Positions 11,601-26,532 of a stretch of DNA of 64,000 nucleotides are shown one piece after another (position 1 is the stretch's first letter; every line of letters begins with the position of its first letter). The notes under the pieces are model-generated. The model was not told where the DNA came from and searched no databases. It saw only the letters and a list, made by a program, of their open reading frames with translations. Origin of the DNA: Rhabdornis inornatus (Eukaryota; Chordata; Aves; Passeriformes; Rhabdornithidae); the NCBI GenBank assembly GCA_013397075.1, contig VWZS01009792.1:1331560-1395559 (forward strand), in the 5' to 3' direction. The position numbers and the translations under genes are program-made.

Positions 11601-14600
11601 AAAATGCTGTGGATTCCCATACTATCTCTAGCCCATTAAAAAAAAAAAACAGGCTAAATATGAGTCCTTTGTATGGAAACAGAGTAATAAATATTCTGTT
11701 TAGGAAATATGAGCATCTCCCACAGCTGAGGCTTTGGCAGCCTCTGTCCTCATCTCTCTGTGCCTAAATGTGACCGATTGTTTGGTGCTCTACAGTGGCT
11801 TTCTAAGAGTGTTTTCAACAGAAAGTTGAGGAACCTTCTAAGGGCCCAGGTGGTTTTCTTATTGTTTACTCAGGAAAATAATTGAGGTGAGAAATCTGTA
11901 TCAGTTAAACTTTTTTTTAATAAATTCTAACAAAAAGCTCTAGAAATGTACAGTTGAGTTATGAATGTAACTTTTGATAGGTTTGAACAGTTGTGATGAG
12001 AAACGCTATATTTATATCATCTGTACGCATACTATTGCTAGGATTGAAGTACATACTTATACATCCCTTTTATTTATCAAAAAAACAGGTATAAATATTG
12101 ACCAATTGCCTAGTATGAAGTGGATCTTAGAGCTACTCATTAAAATGTCAATATTTTTCAGACTGAAGTTAAGGTCACCAGTAATGGTTCTTCATTTGCA
12201 GCTCATTTAGGGAAAAAAATCCTCAGCTCGATCATCAATGTGTCTGTTGGTTTTCATTTAGCAGCAAAACAATGAAAATTGTGATTCTTGTACAGATAAC
12301 CTACAGCTGTGATCTTGCTAGATTTGCATATTTGAAAGGCATCAAAGTTCTAGGCAGCAATTCTGTGCTTTTAAAATCAAGGTTATGTTGCTACTTGAAG
12401 TATTTTAGGTGTATTATTTTAAGTATGGTGTTTGCACATCTGAACTGGGTGGCTAGGGAGGAATCTCAACCAACCCACTAAAATCCTTTATACCTAGATG
12501 AAAGGGCTGGAGGGAAGGTTACAGCCTTTATGCTCAACAGACCCTTTTGTTGCCTATTAGAAATTAGCATAATTTCCCTGCCCCTGGTGTTACCTGAGCA
12601 AGCTGAGGTTTCAACTGACAGTGAAAATTGGGTTGTTACATTCCACATGTGAATTTAATTCTGTCAACATCTCATATCTGTGCCAACCATATGAGCTAGT
12701 TCATCTGCTGGCCGCTTTATGGTCTGTACATGGTGGGGAAATTGCTGAATGTGCAAGGGGGCTGAGGACATCCTTAATGCCTGACATGGCTGACAGAAGC
12801 TCACTCACCAGCAATAAAAACAATAACAAAAGAATCCCAAGGCAGAGGACTCCAATTAACAAGGTGGAGAATTAGGGCTGATGTCCTGGCTCTGTAATGA
12901 CTTAGCTGAGTGGTGGTTTGTATTTTTTTTTTTTAATTATTTTTTATTTTCTATTGGCATTGACATTTCCTCTTCATTCATCATCTCTCATAGCTGTTCG
13001 AATGGAGCGTTCTGTTGCCTTTTTGTGGCTTTTGGAACTACGGTTTCCCATCACACTGTCATTTGTTTTTAAAGCTATCCTTGGCAAGTCTTTTCAGTCT
13101 TCACCAAATGCCCATCTAGTTCTTTTCTCCATTTCTTTCATAATCTAATGAAATTTTGAAATAGATGTATTTAATTATAGTTATCTTGATGAGACCATCT
13201 GTGGTTTTCTCTGTCCCCTGCTGCTTCCTGTTTTTTAATTCTGTCCTGACAGCACTCACTCTTCCAGAACTTCTGTCGCTCCTTGAGAAAAATAATAGTT
13301 GAGCAGATCCCATTTTGGGGCTTCCTGATGGTGAAAGAGCCCCCAAAGACCAATTGCCAATGTGAGGGGAAGTGTCCTCATTGCTCCACTGGGTCACTTG
13401 ATACTCCCTCACCACTTTTTCCCTGCTGCTCACTGCGGGTGTCTTGGAAGGTATTCTCAGAGTGAGATAAGAAATACAGATTCCAGATGTGTTGAGTATT
13501 TTCCTTCACTGTTACTGACATTGGAGGTGTTTAACCCTGTGTGTGACAGGCTGAGATACAACCAGAGAGGTGGAAAGCTCCTTGACATCACTGGCCCTGG
13601 CGTTTGGTGTTTTATACGCTTTGCCTGCAGCTCCCCACTTACATCGGTGCCTGACCTTCCTCTTTCTATCACATGCTGCCTTTTTATTCCTGACTGCGGT
13701 AAGGATTTCACTACTGGAGCAGGACAGAGTTTTAGGCAGATTTTTCTCTTTTTCTGAGTGTGGTATGTTGCTTTTGATCATGCTTTTGTGGAGGGTTGTT
13801 CTTTTTACTGTCACTTTCTATCATATTTTCTGTTCCTAACCAGTTTTACTTGCTTCTGCTTTAGGCATTAGGCACTTTAAACTAGATTTCATACAGTGTA
13901 TTTCAAACTGGCCCATGGTTTTCCAGCTTAAACTTAGTGCGGTTATGATTGCAACTACCTGGGCAGACAATAGTTTCTTATTAACTAATGGTTTTCCTTG
14001 CACGATCCAAAGGACTTAACTCATCTTGTTTATAAGTTACAACACTGAGGGGTGGATGTTTTCATTTTTTTATTATTATTTATTTATTCTTTATCATAGT
14101 TGAATGGACAGCCTCTAGCTACATGCTAAGTTTCACTTGCCAGGCTGCATTTTTCTTTATTTTAATAATATTTTTTTATTGCTAGAGATTTACTTGGATG
14201 AGAAGGAAAGGAAAATCAAGACTGAAAGTATCAGGGCAGTGCTGCAAGGGACAACAGATTGTATTTGCCTTTCTAGCTCATTTGAACATCAGATTTTAAA
14301 AAAACATTTACTTTTCCGAACAACTGGGGTATGAAGAACTATTCCCCCGTCCCATCTTGTCTCTGTGTGCCATGTAGCAGAATTTTCTCCATAAGCAGGG
14401 TGTGCTACTTGTCTCTTGACTCATTCATGAAATGGAGCAAAGAGGAGCTTGGTGGAGAGACATCATTACAATGAACCCCTGCTTGCACACCTGCCCCAAC
14501 CCTGAGAAAAGTTGCATTTATAAATGTTTTGGAGTGTAAGAGCACTGTTTCTTCAGGCTCTTCCAGTAGAATGGGACAGGATGAACTATGTGTAGAGCAG

Positions 14601-17600
14601 CGAAACTTTATTTAGAAGGCATATGTTTGCTAATTATTAATTTGAGAACTATAAATGCAAGAGGTGGGAAATAGCCATGGTGCAAAGACAGGAATACAGA
14701 AAGGACACTTCTGGCCTCAGTGTTCAGTCTGAATTAATGGGCCTCTTAATATTCTCTACAACCGTAATTATGTGAATAACAGCCAGAATGAAGTTCAAAG
14801 AACAGCAGGTTCTCATGCCAGGTAATAGCTTGAAATAGAAGGAAGCCAAAGATTGTGATTTCCTGCCAAGCAGAAAGTGGTGCTGCTTTGAGTTACTCTT
14901 CCAAGCAAAGTTTTGGGAAGGCACTCAGTTCCTTTTACTGTCACGTGCAACTGGAAGATTCCATTTGATGTGTAATTCTAATTGCAGTGTAACAATGTGC
15001 AAGGAAGAAAGTGAGATGTTGCAGAAATAGCCTGAGTCAGTTGTTTTAATTACTGCTGTATGGAGAAACTATTGTGGCATTGAGGTGCGTCTGAAAAATC
15101 TGTGAGGATAGGTGTAATTATACAAAGGCCTATAATAAGCTGAAATTCAGTAAGAAAATGAGATGTTTCCAGTAAACACAATACCTCCATATACATTTGT
15201 GGATTATTAGTTACGAAGAGCTGCTTTCTGGTATATTATCATGTTTGCAGAATTAATATTGGTGACTGTCAGCAGCGTTTAGGTGAAGGCAGCATGTAGA
15301 AAGTGCATTTTGTAGCATGGAGATGTGGCAAAAATGCTGAGTTACTCTTTTTCTTACAATACTAGTCTTAGAATACGAACTCAAAGAATACAGAGCTGAT
15401 AGAGAGCTGTAACTGGAACAAAGAATTATTTTTTATTGTATTTGTACAAAACATTATCCCCAAAAAGTCAATAACAATACTCAAGGAACCAGAACTGATT
15501 TCTAAAGAAATGGTGAAATGAGCAAGTGTGCAGGTTGGGATGAGGCACTTAGAGAAAACTGAATGTTCATGGCAGTAAACAATAGAACCATGTGGTTCTT
15601 TGACAATGCAAGTTACTGGTATGAAACTTAGGAAAGAGACGTTTAGGGGATTTTGACAGGTACTTTAAAAGTGCAATGCAGTAGGTATGCACTGGGAAAT
15701 CCATGAGATACTGAGATTTCCTGTCAAGTTAAACTTGCAGTTATTGATAGTCCACTGATAAATGAAGTTTTAATTTGCTGCACCACTGCATCTTTTTGCT
15801 CAGACACTGGTATAAACCCTAACCTGAATGACCATGAGTTGGGTGATGATCTGAATAGTGCATTTAATTACTGTATGTTACAGTATCTAGCCTCTTGTTG
15901 ACATAGATTAATGATATTCTTTCTTTTTGTAGTATGACATCGAACACGAGACTGGTGACATAACAGTGGTATAAGCATGAAGAAACAGGCATCAGTTTTT
16001 GCATGACTTTCAAGTATGGTAAAACTGAAGTACATTGTGAAATGAAGTGCTGGGGTTTTTTACTTGATCTCACTTTAGATTCAAGATTTTTAAGTAGGCT
16101 GTATTCAGTTTTGTAAGTACCAATTTTTTTTCTTTTTCATATTTTTAATGCAAATCTTACAAAGCCACTCCTGACATTTTTCTTAGTACTTTCATGTTTT
16201 GAAAGGCGTGTACCATCCCTCCTCTGTTCTTCTTTTACCCCATTCCCGGAGATGGAAAAAATTGTGAAATTAACAAAATCAACTCAGGTAGCAGAAATAT
16301 AGCCTTAAGCAGTGGGGTGTTAAAGAGATTGTAATATGAAATAGAGTAGTTTTGGGTTTTCCTAGCTTTCTGGTCTGCTGATTTCATAAGGAAGTGTGTC
16401 ATCTCTTGAATGCTGTAATGACACCCATGAGGACTTACAAACTGTGCAAAATGCGCTGCGTTTTGGGATTGTATATATTTTATAACACTTAATAAAATAT
16501 ACTTGAATGTTCCAGTTAACACATGCTTCAGCATAATCTGTTAATGCAGGTGGTGTGGTAATCCATGTCTGTGCACTTCCTTATTCCTCCTGCTCCCCAG
16601 TTTACCATGCAGGAGTCCAGAGGGAAGAAGAATATCCTCTTTAAATAAGGCTGCTTATGGGGTCGCCATTGCCTCCTGCACTGTGGAGACTTTGATTTCA
16701 TAACGAAAATATTAATTTATTTAACCAGGTAAGGATGAGACCACTGTAATCTGATCTAATAGACTGGAATTTACTAAATCAATTTTTGGAGCCTGGCACC
16801 CCACTGGTACTTAAGCATTTTTGGTAACTCGTTACTTGTCACAGTCCAGATAAATCAGAGCACACCGAAGGACACAAGGAATTTAGGCAGTAGTGGTGAA
16901 CATGTGCAGACTCAAACCTGTCTTTAACTACATCTGTCTGTGCTCTTGGGAAATACTGGTGCTGGTTTCTAACTACTGTACATACGTAGTTATTAATTTA
17001 AATATTAATCTAGGGGCATGTGTTACACTGTGGTCTGAAGGCAAGCACATAATCCATTGTGCAACTGGTGGTTAGGATGCTGAAAAGTTATTAAATCATT
17101 TTTGCTTCTGTTTTTGAGAGGAGCACAACTAATTCTAGAATAAACTCAGATGCTGTCAAGCAAAAGTTCCATTTAATGAGTTTTGTCATTGCACATGAAG
17201 AGTCAAGTAAAACCATCTAAGGAAACAGGAATAACTTCTTGAGAAAAATGGAAGCACGTAGGGTTTCTAAATATCACAGGTTCAAGTGGCCAAGTAAAAA
17301 AAAATTGTTCCAAATTTAAGTTTAACGACATAATTACAGAAAAGATACTTTGCCTTTAAGAAGCACTTGTTCTTGTGCCAAAATATTTAATTCCTCATTC
17401 TCTTCTTTGACTCCATGCTGCCTAAACTTGTCTCTGAGTGAATCTGGCAAGTAATTAATCAGGGTAAAATTCCATTTGGATCATTATGAAAGTTGTCTTG
17501 TTGAGAAGCAACAACTGCCTGTTCTGTTTAGTGTATGTCCTGTAATGTAATGATTTGTAGACAGAATTTACCTTTTTTGCTATATTGTGCTCCATATAAG

Positions 17601-18400
17601 ATGAGAAAGTGTCTTTTCCTGCCCTCAATGATCATCATCATCTAAGTGCTTAATTGCTGGTGTTTGAGAAAGTAGAAGTGTAGGAGTGACTGTGCAAGTT
17701 TGTAGTTTTGTTTAAAAAGTTAATTTTGTAGAACTCTTTCTGCAGAAAAGTTTGCAAAGCTTACTGCATTGAAGTACGTTCTTAAAGGAATAAGCAAAAT
17801 AAACTTTTTTTATACTTAAATTCCTATCTAAATTAGTAGGTATATATTGCAAGTAAAAAAAAAAAATATATATATATAATTGCTGTCATTGAAGGTAAAT
17901 GTATGTCAATTTTGCAAAGAAATTTGTACTTTTTTTTCCCCAAGAAATTAGTGTAAAACTTCCATGTCATCTCTTCGAGGAGTTGCTTGGCTAATCCCCA
18001 CGTTCTTACCAGATGTCCAGATACTGAGTTTTTTGGAAGGTGCTTTGTGTTGGGCAGTTATTCCGGAAGTCAGCCATGCCTGAGGTCACCAAGTACAGGC
18101 TGTTAACTTTATGTTGCTGTGGTGTAAGCAGGACATGAGTTTGAAATCTTATCTGATGCCACACAGAAAGTCTGAACATTTATTCTCATTCTCAGTCTGT
18201 TCTCTGCCACCTTCCTCAGGCTTGAAAGATACAATGGTTAAGCCTCTATAGATTATTGTGGCTGTTTAGGAGTGGCTGGAGATATCAGGGGAAAGTTTTA
18301 CCTGGTATCAGTTATTTTTTCAACCGTTTGTCATTTATAATAACTAAAACAGCTTGGTCAGACATGGTCAGCAAGTGGAAAACTCCCTGACTCTTGTGCC
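8651..18400. other. Intergenic, no gene or CR1 recognised
   Basis: About 10 kb of AT-rich sequence with simple A- and T-runs (for example near 11595-11650 and 12925-12950). I see no splice-flanked conserved exon, no RNA gene and no CR1 fragment. Open frames near 13170-13840 overlap on both strands and match nothing I know. A (TA)n tract preceded by an A-run lies at about 17855-17878. Confidence 0.6.
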
Positions 18401-19740
18401 AACACTATTAAATGAGGAGAAGTAGTGCATTTCATGTACTTTACTTCTTGCCAGGGCTTGCTTGTTACAGGAGAATTTAAGCATGTGTTTGTTTGGTAGC
18501 TGTGCTCCTGTTCACACCCACAAGGATCTCATGTGGTGTTTTGCATGCTGGCCTGGACCTGGAGAGTCACAAAGCCTGGATGTCACCAACAGCAGCTGTA
18601 TCTTTGCTGCAAAGAGATTAACTAGAAGTGCTTTCCCTCCATCCTTACATACTATATTGTTCTACCAAATGGGAGTTGTGAGATCGAGCTGCTCCTTCTC
18701 TTTGTTTAGTTCAGACCACTTCTGCAACAGTTCTGTTTCTCCCAAAGCCATTATAATTACATTACAAATAATGTCTGAGGGGCAGCTCAGCCATTCTCAC
18801 GCTTCCCAGGATCTTCTCCGTGGTGGCCAGACTTGCAGTCATGTGGAACTTTGGAAAAAATATGTTGTTACTGAGGTTGGTTCTGTGGGCCCAGACTGCC
18901 GTGGTGGCATCTTGCATGCTCTGCACAGTATAAGGTGAGCCAGGCAGCTCACCAGGTGAACTGTCCAATGGTCAAGGGGGCATTTGGATTCAACCAGTGC
19001 CCTGCAGGCAGTATGGCTCCAACAGATTCAGTGCCAGGCAGTTTCACATTGCTACAGCTGTATCCATGTCTGAAGTGGTATCCTTGTAAGCGTTTGCATA
19101 AAATTAAGAAGCCTCAAATCATGACTCTGGAGTGTGCATCTTGAATGGCAGCATTTGGCACATTGCAGAAGGATTTGGCCCAGCTTGTCTTGACTTTTCT
19201 TTCCTGGCCTTGGGCTCCCTCCTATCTTGTCAGCATAAGCACTGGTGCAGCTGCTGTAAACCACATCAGAGACATGATACAGTTTAAAATTGCTTACATA
19301 TCACCGTATGTAAGTGTAGTTTGAACTCGGGTACATTCATCATTCAGTTCAGTAGGCAGCTGCACTGGAATTTGTGCTGACAACAGGGGAAGGAGGCAGT
19401 GTGAAAGTGGAAAGAAGGATCAAAGTACAAGAAAAAGGCAGACAACAAACTACTTTCAGCAGTGGAGCTAAAAGGGCCCAAGGCACTCAACTGCACTGCT
19501 CTGCACAGGGACTTGGCCCAGGCAAACTCCAGAGGAGCTTTCCAGCTTCAGTGCTCTGCGATCCTGTAAAAAAGATGCATGCAGCCAAATTCTCTCTGCA
19601 TTCAAAAAAGGGTGATCCTCAGCTGCAGTGCTCAAAGCTACAGACTCCTCAGCTTTTTGCACTGGTGTTTCCAGGCACCTCTACCCTCCTACCATGTGCA
19701 GAAACCCTTTATTCTGAGTAGGATGTAGAGCTTGCACACG
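18401..19740. other. Intergenic patch with longer open frames, unassigned
   Basis: This stretch is less AT-rich than its surroundings. It holds an open frame of 158 codons on the plus strand (18462-18938) and one of 115 codons (19374-19721). Neither resembles a protein family I recognise, and neither shows convincing splice sites or domain motifs. They may be chance frames or part of a non-coding transcript. Confidence 0.4.
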
Positions 19741-22700
19741 TATGAGCCTTTCTGAGTGTTCTTAGGCATGCACAGTGTGTTCCCAGGGCACCCTGCTCCA
19801 GTGAGTGCTGGAACAGAGCATGCTGGCAGCAGTTGCCACTTTCCTTTTAAGACTTAAAGGACATGGTAGTTGATAATGCTGATGTTGTTATCAGCTATGA
19901 CCTTACAAAAAAATGTATGCAGTACTTTCATGTGACTCTGAGCCTCTCACTAAGGCATCTTGTGGAATATCCATGTAGGCAAACCACCTTTGACTTCGGC
20001 AACCATGCATGTGGGTGACTGGCACTGTGGTTCCCCCTGCAGGCTCCAGTTCTCCTGTTACTGACAAAATACAGGTGGGTCAAAGACAATGGGAAAGAAC
20101 TTACTTCAATCTCAACTCCAGTAGCATGTGGAAGGTAAAGAGGGAAATCATTACTTAAGAGGAAGCCCCAGCATCTTTCACTATAATTCAATGCTGTATT
20201 CAAAGATTGCTTGCTGAAATCTGCATGCTGGAGACCCAGCTCACTGGGTTTTAAAAAACACTGTTAACATAGCATAGCTGCAACTTTAGTATTCCAGTTC
20301 ATTTCTATTCCTCACATAACTTTCATTGTTTACAGGAAAATGGGATACATTAAGAATCTCAAATAATTTATTTTGAATGGCTTGCTTTTGCAATACGGTG
20401 AAGGCTGCATTAATGTTCAGGAGGCAGCTAGACATGAGCTGACACTGAATATGCAAAAGTATTTACAATAAGCTGTATGTACCATGTTCTTTATGAGTAA
20501 TTTGCCTGTTACAAAGTAAATTACATTAATTACAATTATCACAACATAAGCCATGAAAGTTTGGGCTGGCAAAAATATAATAATGGGATTACTGCTGTTT
20601 TCATTAGCACTGGGTCACTTCATTTTACCATTTCTGAGTATCTAACTTGCCAATGTCTCTGTCCTCATGACTGAGTCATTATTAATGCAATAAGAGTTTG
20701 CCGTCCTTACAGAGAAATTGTGTTCCCTCCACATATGTTTTTCTGACCTATTTCCTCTTTCCAGAAATAAAACTTTTCCATAAATTCCACTAGTCGTCTT
20801 TTGAGGTTAACAGAAAAGAAAGGTGAAAATTCTAATAAGTCTTATGTCATGCACTAATATGGAGATGAGGTGCATGGAAGCCTTGCAGGAGTCCTCAAAG
20901 GAGTGAGTCACTGAAACTGGGAAGGGGAACACTAACACACCAAATTCTGACCTAGGACAGACAAAAACGTTTCATGCTTTCAATTCCATAATTTGTATAC
21001 ATGTTTTTATAATTTAGATTGGGAACTAGGCATTTCTATGAAGGAGTGTGTTTAGAAGTAGCTAGGCTAGTTTCAAACCTTAGAGCAAAATTTTAGAGGA
21101 TTAACTGTCTTTAACAGTGAGCATTGCCTGTCACAATCCCTCCATGTGCAAAGCGTTGGTCTGTAGCCGTTGTGCCCTGGATTAGCTTCCAGCACGCAGT
21201 CCCAAACCATGGACACCATGCCCTGTAGTGCTGGGTGGTTCTAGTCCCAGGGCTAAACTAGAGCTGAGTGGGGACTTCTATTCTCTGCCTCTCCCTCAGA
21301 TCAAAATCTTGGCCTTTTGTGCAAAGTTTGAATTGCCACACAGTTCCAAGGTCTTGGTCTCTCTCCCAGGACCATGTGCTGCTGGGGAGGAGGGGTGGTT
21401 ACTTTCTACTAGGACATAGCAGATGTTCTACATTTTGGTCAAGTGTTTTAGGGGTTTGAATTTTGTTGTTTTGTTTTTGTTTTTGTTTTTTTTCCTTTAA
21501 AGAAAGAGGAACCCCTTATCATCTCTTAGTGCTGTATTTCAGTGACCAGTGTTAGTGTGTGATGGCCGTTTGTCATTCTAGGGCCTCTGCTTTGGCTTCA
21601 GTGCAATAAGCTGATGGGGATGGATTAAATGAGCTTGGGTAGGCTTTTGCTGGGGTTAATTTGATGTGTGTGTATACAGTTTCTATTATGTCAGCAGAAA
21701 AGTGGGTAGGTAATACCTTCAGCTGTTCCATCTCGATACAGAAGAGGAGGAGATGCTGTTGGGAAACACCTGGATAGAACAAAGGGGTGATAAGCAATGG
21801 GTCTGTCTTGATGTCACAAGTCATATTCCAATGCCTGTTGTGCAGATCTCTGCAGGAGCTGCTCTTGGCCTAGTTTGTAGGTAATGAGAAATTGAAATGC
21901 TAACTAAAAATCTGTATTTCTAGTATGACTATTTGTAGTGGTGAAAATAATTTCACATGATTTTCTACACTGTTGATAAGAAGAGAAAATGGTAATAGCT
22001 TATAGCCTTTCTTTAAAAAATTTGAAGACATGTAAGAAAGAAACTACACCTGATGGAGACATCAGGGGGGTGCACTGTGCTCCTCTTCCACCCACATCCA
22101 GGGGACAGTGGTGCTATGGGCCAGAAAGGGATACTGGAGGGTTTTGAATGCCTTGTGATGTCGGAGTTTTCTGCAAAAGTGAGGGTTTTCACCTTTCCCA
22201 GACTCCCTGACTACTGCTGTAAATGGATGGAAAACTCATGTTTTGCCTTTTTTACCTTTAGTAGCAGGTTAATGGCTGACACAGCATGGAGCTGCGGGGG
22301 ATCAAGGGGAAAATGAGATTCAGAACCACTTTCCCTGCCTCCTAGGGGTCAGGATCTACTAAGGATCAACTCCACTGATCCTTTTAAGTAAGCCTGACTG
22401 TTCTTTGACCTAAGACAATGCTATTACTATTCATAAAAGGCATCGTACAAAAGTAAATTGTTGTCCTGTCATATTACACTAAAAAGCCATATTTTGGCAT
22501 GACAGTGGGTTGCCTGGAGGAAGGAAATGTGTGGAAAAAGATGAAGGATGTGTCATACACTGAGAGTGGTGTCAGGCTGTCTTCCATCGTGTCCCCCCAA
22601 ATGTTCTGGCTCGGCACTGTGCTTCCACGTGGAAGAATAAGGATTAGGTTTGTCCTGCTGTGAGATGATTCATGTGTGGGGAATGTGCGTGTTCAGAAAC

Positions 22701-25700
22701 AGAGAGATTTCAAGAGTCCATCACTGAAGAGAGGCTTGTAATAAGAATCAGCAGTAAAACAATAGCTGAGCAGGGAAAAATGTATTTAATAAAAGGAATT
22801 TACAGTTGAAATCTTAAGCAGTTAGGATTGCTTGTCTGACCATTTCTGCTAAAGTTGCTGCTCTTCATTCTGTTTTTAAAATGTCTTTAGATATACTGTT
22901 TGTTCTTGGATTTTAGATATGATATACATATTTATGCATATTTATATTACACATTTTATGTGTATATATTTTAAAATTATGCACTCTCTGAGGTGTTTTT
23001 TCCAAGTTTACTACATGATTTTGCTTTAATACCATGTTAACATTTACATAATACTAAAATAGGGCTGGATACTTAATGTAACAGCAACTAGATGTCAGAC
23101 TGTTATTTCCTCTATCTAAAGAGTGAAGGATGTGAGCTAATATTTAATAAAATAAATGTTTCCCAACTTTGATATTATTCATGCTTTTCCAGAGATGTTA
23201 ACATAACCCTATAATTGGCATGAATTCTATCCAGCAATGAGCACTGTAGGAAATGCACTTTATGTTTGTTACTTGTTTTTAAGGCACAGTAGAAGTTCAT
23301 AGGATATAACAAGCCGTGCATTTGAGTGTGGCTGATTTTCTCTCTGTGCAATTAATTTATTCTGATGGGAAAAGTAATATCAAGCTTAACATATTTCTCA
23401 GTAGAGAGGTTTCTCTGAAAGATCTTCTTTGGGGTATAAGTGCATAATTTCCAAACAGCATGTTATATTAAACAGACACTTTCAGAAAATCTGCATTTGA
23501 ACTCTCCTCCCCAGAAAAAGAAAAAAATAAAAAGAAAGAAACAGTTATTTTGCTTAGATTCCAGTTCTTGTCTTCATAGTGAGCAACCAAGGCATGACAA
23601 CATGGTTCTGGTATACAAGCCCTGAAAAATAAGATATGTAAAGCAAAACCACAACTCAGACTGGGGTTGTCTTTAGCTTGTCAGTTTGACTTCTGTCTGA
23701 GCAGAGGGAAGGTTCATGCCACTGGAGAACTGCTTGGAAACCCTGTGTGAAACTTGTTTATACCAGTGACTTGAGTCCCCCCTGGGCAGGTAACCTCAGC
23801 ACACACTGCAGACCAGATGTGACTGCTGCTCAGGGGTGCTGTGCTGGTAAGAGCTGGTGTGTTGTGCTACTGGGAGAGTATGGCAAAAAGGCCTCATCAT
23901 GCTCATCACAGCCAACTGCTGCATGGGAGGCAGCCTCCTAAGCCTCATGGACCTGCCACTGCTTTCCTGCTGGCCACTTTCCCCTCTTTACCTTCCTGCC
24001 TTTCTCTTTTTTTTTTCCCCTATTTTCTCTGTCAAGCAACTTCATTGCTAATAACATATTCCATAACTTATAGATGCTGCTGCTGAAGCTCTGTGCCTCT
24101 AAACTTGTGCAGCAAGAACCCTTTTGTTTCTTTTTTTTTTCTGTTGGGGCATGATTTGGGTAGGCAGTGAATCTATGGGAGGTGGGGCCAGAAAAGCACA
24201 GCACTTCTTGCTGAGTTCCATGCTGCTTTTTTTTTTTTTTTTTCCTTTGTCCATTTAATTTGACTAGAATTGAGAAACAAAGAAAGCCAAATCCAAATCA
24301 TTGTTGCTCAGGCAACAAGATGTAGCTAAGAATGAAAACTGCAGCTTCATTAAAGGCGATGCAAAGGATGTACTGTGGTTGTCTGTGGAAATTTCTGTCA
24401 ATCAAACCTGGGTGCATAATGAAAACATCCATTTTCGTCAGATTCACTACTTAAGCTCAACCTGCCAAGACAAGTTTGCATTTGTTTATATTCATTGGAA
24501 CTATTGCTATTTGGAAGTTAAAAACGGTTTTTGGCAGGCACCAAAGAGAGAAATGTGGTTAATTGCTTCTTGCAAATTATCAGTTCTGCTGGATATATCA
24601 TACAGCTACCTAGGAAATCTGACAGGCTTCATAAAATCAGCCTCAAGCTAATTAGTAATGCCAATGTTTTTCAAATGACTGTTGATATTATTGCTGTACC
24701 TCATCCAGGGACCATCACCCTGTGTATTCATGAGATATGGCCAAGTGTCATAGCCATGAATCCAAAACTTTCTGAAATATTAATATTTTGCTGTCCTTTT
24801 ATGTCTTCTGTACTCCTCTATTCCCAGTTTGTAATCCCAATTTATCTTATGGGTTTAGTTAATGTTAACTTAATCTATGTAACTGAAGAGAAAAAAAAAC
24901 ACATGGCAAAACTTCCTACATTAATGACTTGATATTATACATTCATGATAATGAAGTGGCGCATACAACTATGAAGAAAGTGCTAGATTCTGCAGTCTTA
25001 CTGTGTCTCATTATTTGATTTTGTTTCTCTTTAGTCTTGAACTGCTGGAATTAATTAATGAAAGGGCACTTTTGGGGTTGAAATACTTGATTAAGGATAC
25101 GGAACAATCATACAAAAGTAAAACAATCCCATAAAACCCAGAAAACCCCCATAGTATTTTGTAGACAAAACCCACCACACGCATATTAACACGTGCGTTG
25201 TTGTTAACCTTTATGGTATAGTTAGGAAAAAGGAATGTAGTAAGGCAGAAATCTAATAATGTTCTTCTTTCAGGTGTTAATTTGGTTAAAGTATTAAACA
25301 CAGTTGCTCTTATCACTAGCAAATAATACTGCTATTTTTGTGGTAGGCTTGAGTCTAATGTTCTGACCCACACTGGCTTCGCTGTGTCAAGACACTACAG
25401 GCAAACAGTAAGAAACCTGTCCTACCACATAGATCTGTAATCTAAAGAATAAATACAACCAAATGCAAGAGGAGTGGGAGAAGGAGAAGGGGTGGGCAGA
25501 TGATTGTCTTGGTTTTACAGAGGGGGAACCAAGTCAGCAATTAGTTCAGTGAGATACCACAGATCGAAGAGGGGTCTTGCAGCAGAAGGATAATCCCAAA
25601 CCAGGCTTTCTGTATCAAAGTCCAGAACATTCACCAGGTCAGAATTCTTCCAGCAACAAGAGCTGTGGGAGCAAAAGAGGAGAAAGTATACCTAGGCATT

Positions 25701-26532
25701 AGTTGGAGAGGTTGACAGAATTGTGAGTCCTTAGGTAGAAAGAGGAAATGGGAAGCTGGAGGATAGGATTATGGAAAAGCTAAAAGCAAAGCTTTTAATC
25801 TATGAACCTTCCCTTCACAGATAGTTGAGGTATGACTGCCAAAATACAATGTTTATTTTAGGTTTATTCCCAGTAGGAGACTTATAAAAATGTGTGCATC
25901 ATGTTTTTTCAGTTTTATTTCATCAGCTGTTGGAAAGTCTGTGCTGTCTCTTAGTTTCTGGAGATCAAAGTGTAGGCAGTGAAAAATAATCTAATCTGCT
26001 ACTTTGGAATAATTTGCCACAGCAGGCATTCCCACTGCAAATCAGAGTACAAATCAGATGGTGAATCAGTGATCTCAAAAGAGGATTACTTTGGATTAGT
26101 TGTCCAGTAAAGCAGGCACTTTGTACAATGCAGCAGACAGCTCCAACATGAGCCAATTCATTGCTTGTTTTTTGGTTTTGTTTTTTTTTCTTTTTTTAAA
26201 AAAACATTAGTTTACCAATGGATTCTCATACACTAATTAACAGTATTTTGACAGAGTTTGTGTATAGAAGACAGATTATGTGACTATACCACTAAGCGAA
26301 CTTAATGGCCAGACTTTCAGGAGAGGGAAGAGGCTTGGTAGGAAGTAGCTCAAGCTGTATTTTGGTTGACAGTAGGTGCAGCCTTAACCACTGGTTTCAA
26401 GGTTCTGTCTTGAATGTCCATTTCAGCTTAGAGCTTGATTTGTGAGACAGGGAGGAGATGATTCTGTCTGGCCATGGCTCAGTTCTGCTGCTTCTCTAGT
26501 TTAAGGATGTAATGTTTTAGTGATGCTTGAAT
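19741..26532. other. Intergenic, no gene recognised
   Basis: AT-rich sequence with T-rich simple tracts at 21462-21496 (TTTTG-type), 24229-24243 and 26166-26200. Two overlapping plus-strand frames at 24301-24932 (116 and 133 codons) match nothing I know. I recognise no CR1 fragment before 26533. Confidence 0.55.

Noticed and set aside
13116..13839. Overlapping frames of 84-131 codons on both strands
   Set aside because: No recognisable domain, no convincing splice borders, and both strands are open alike; treated as chance.
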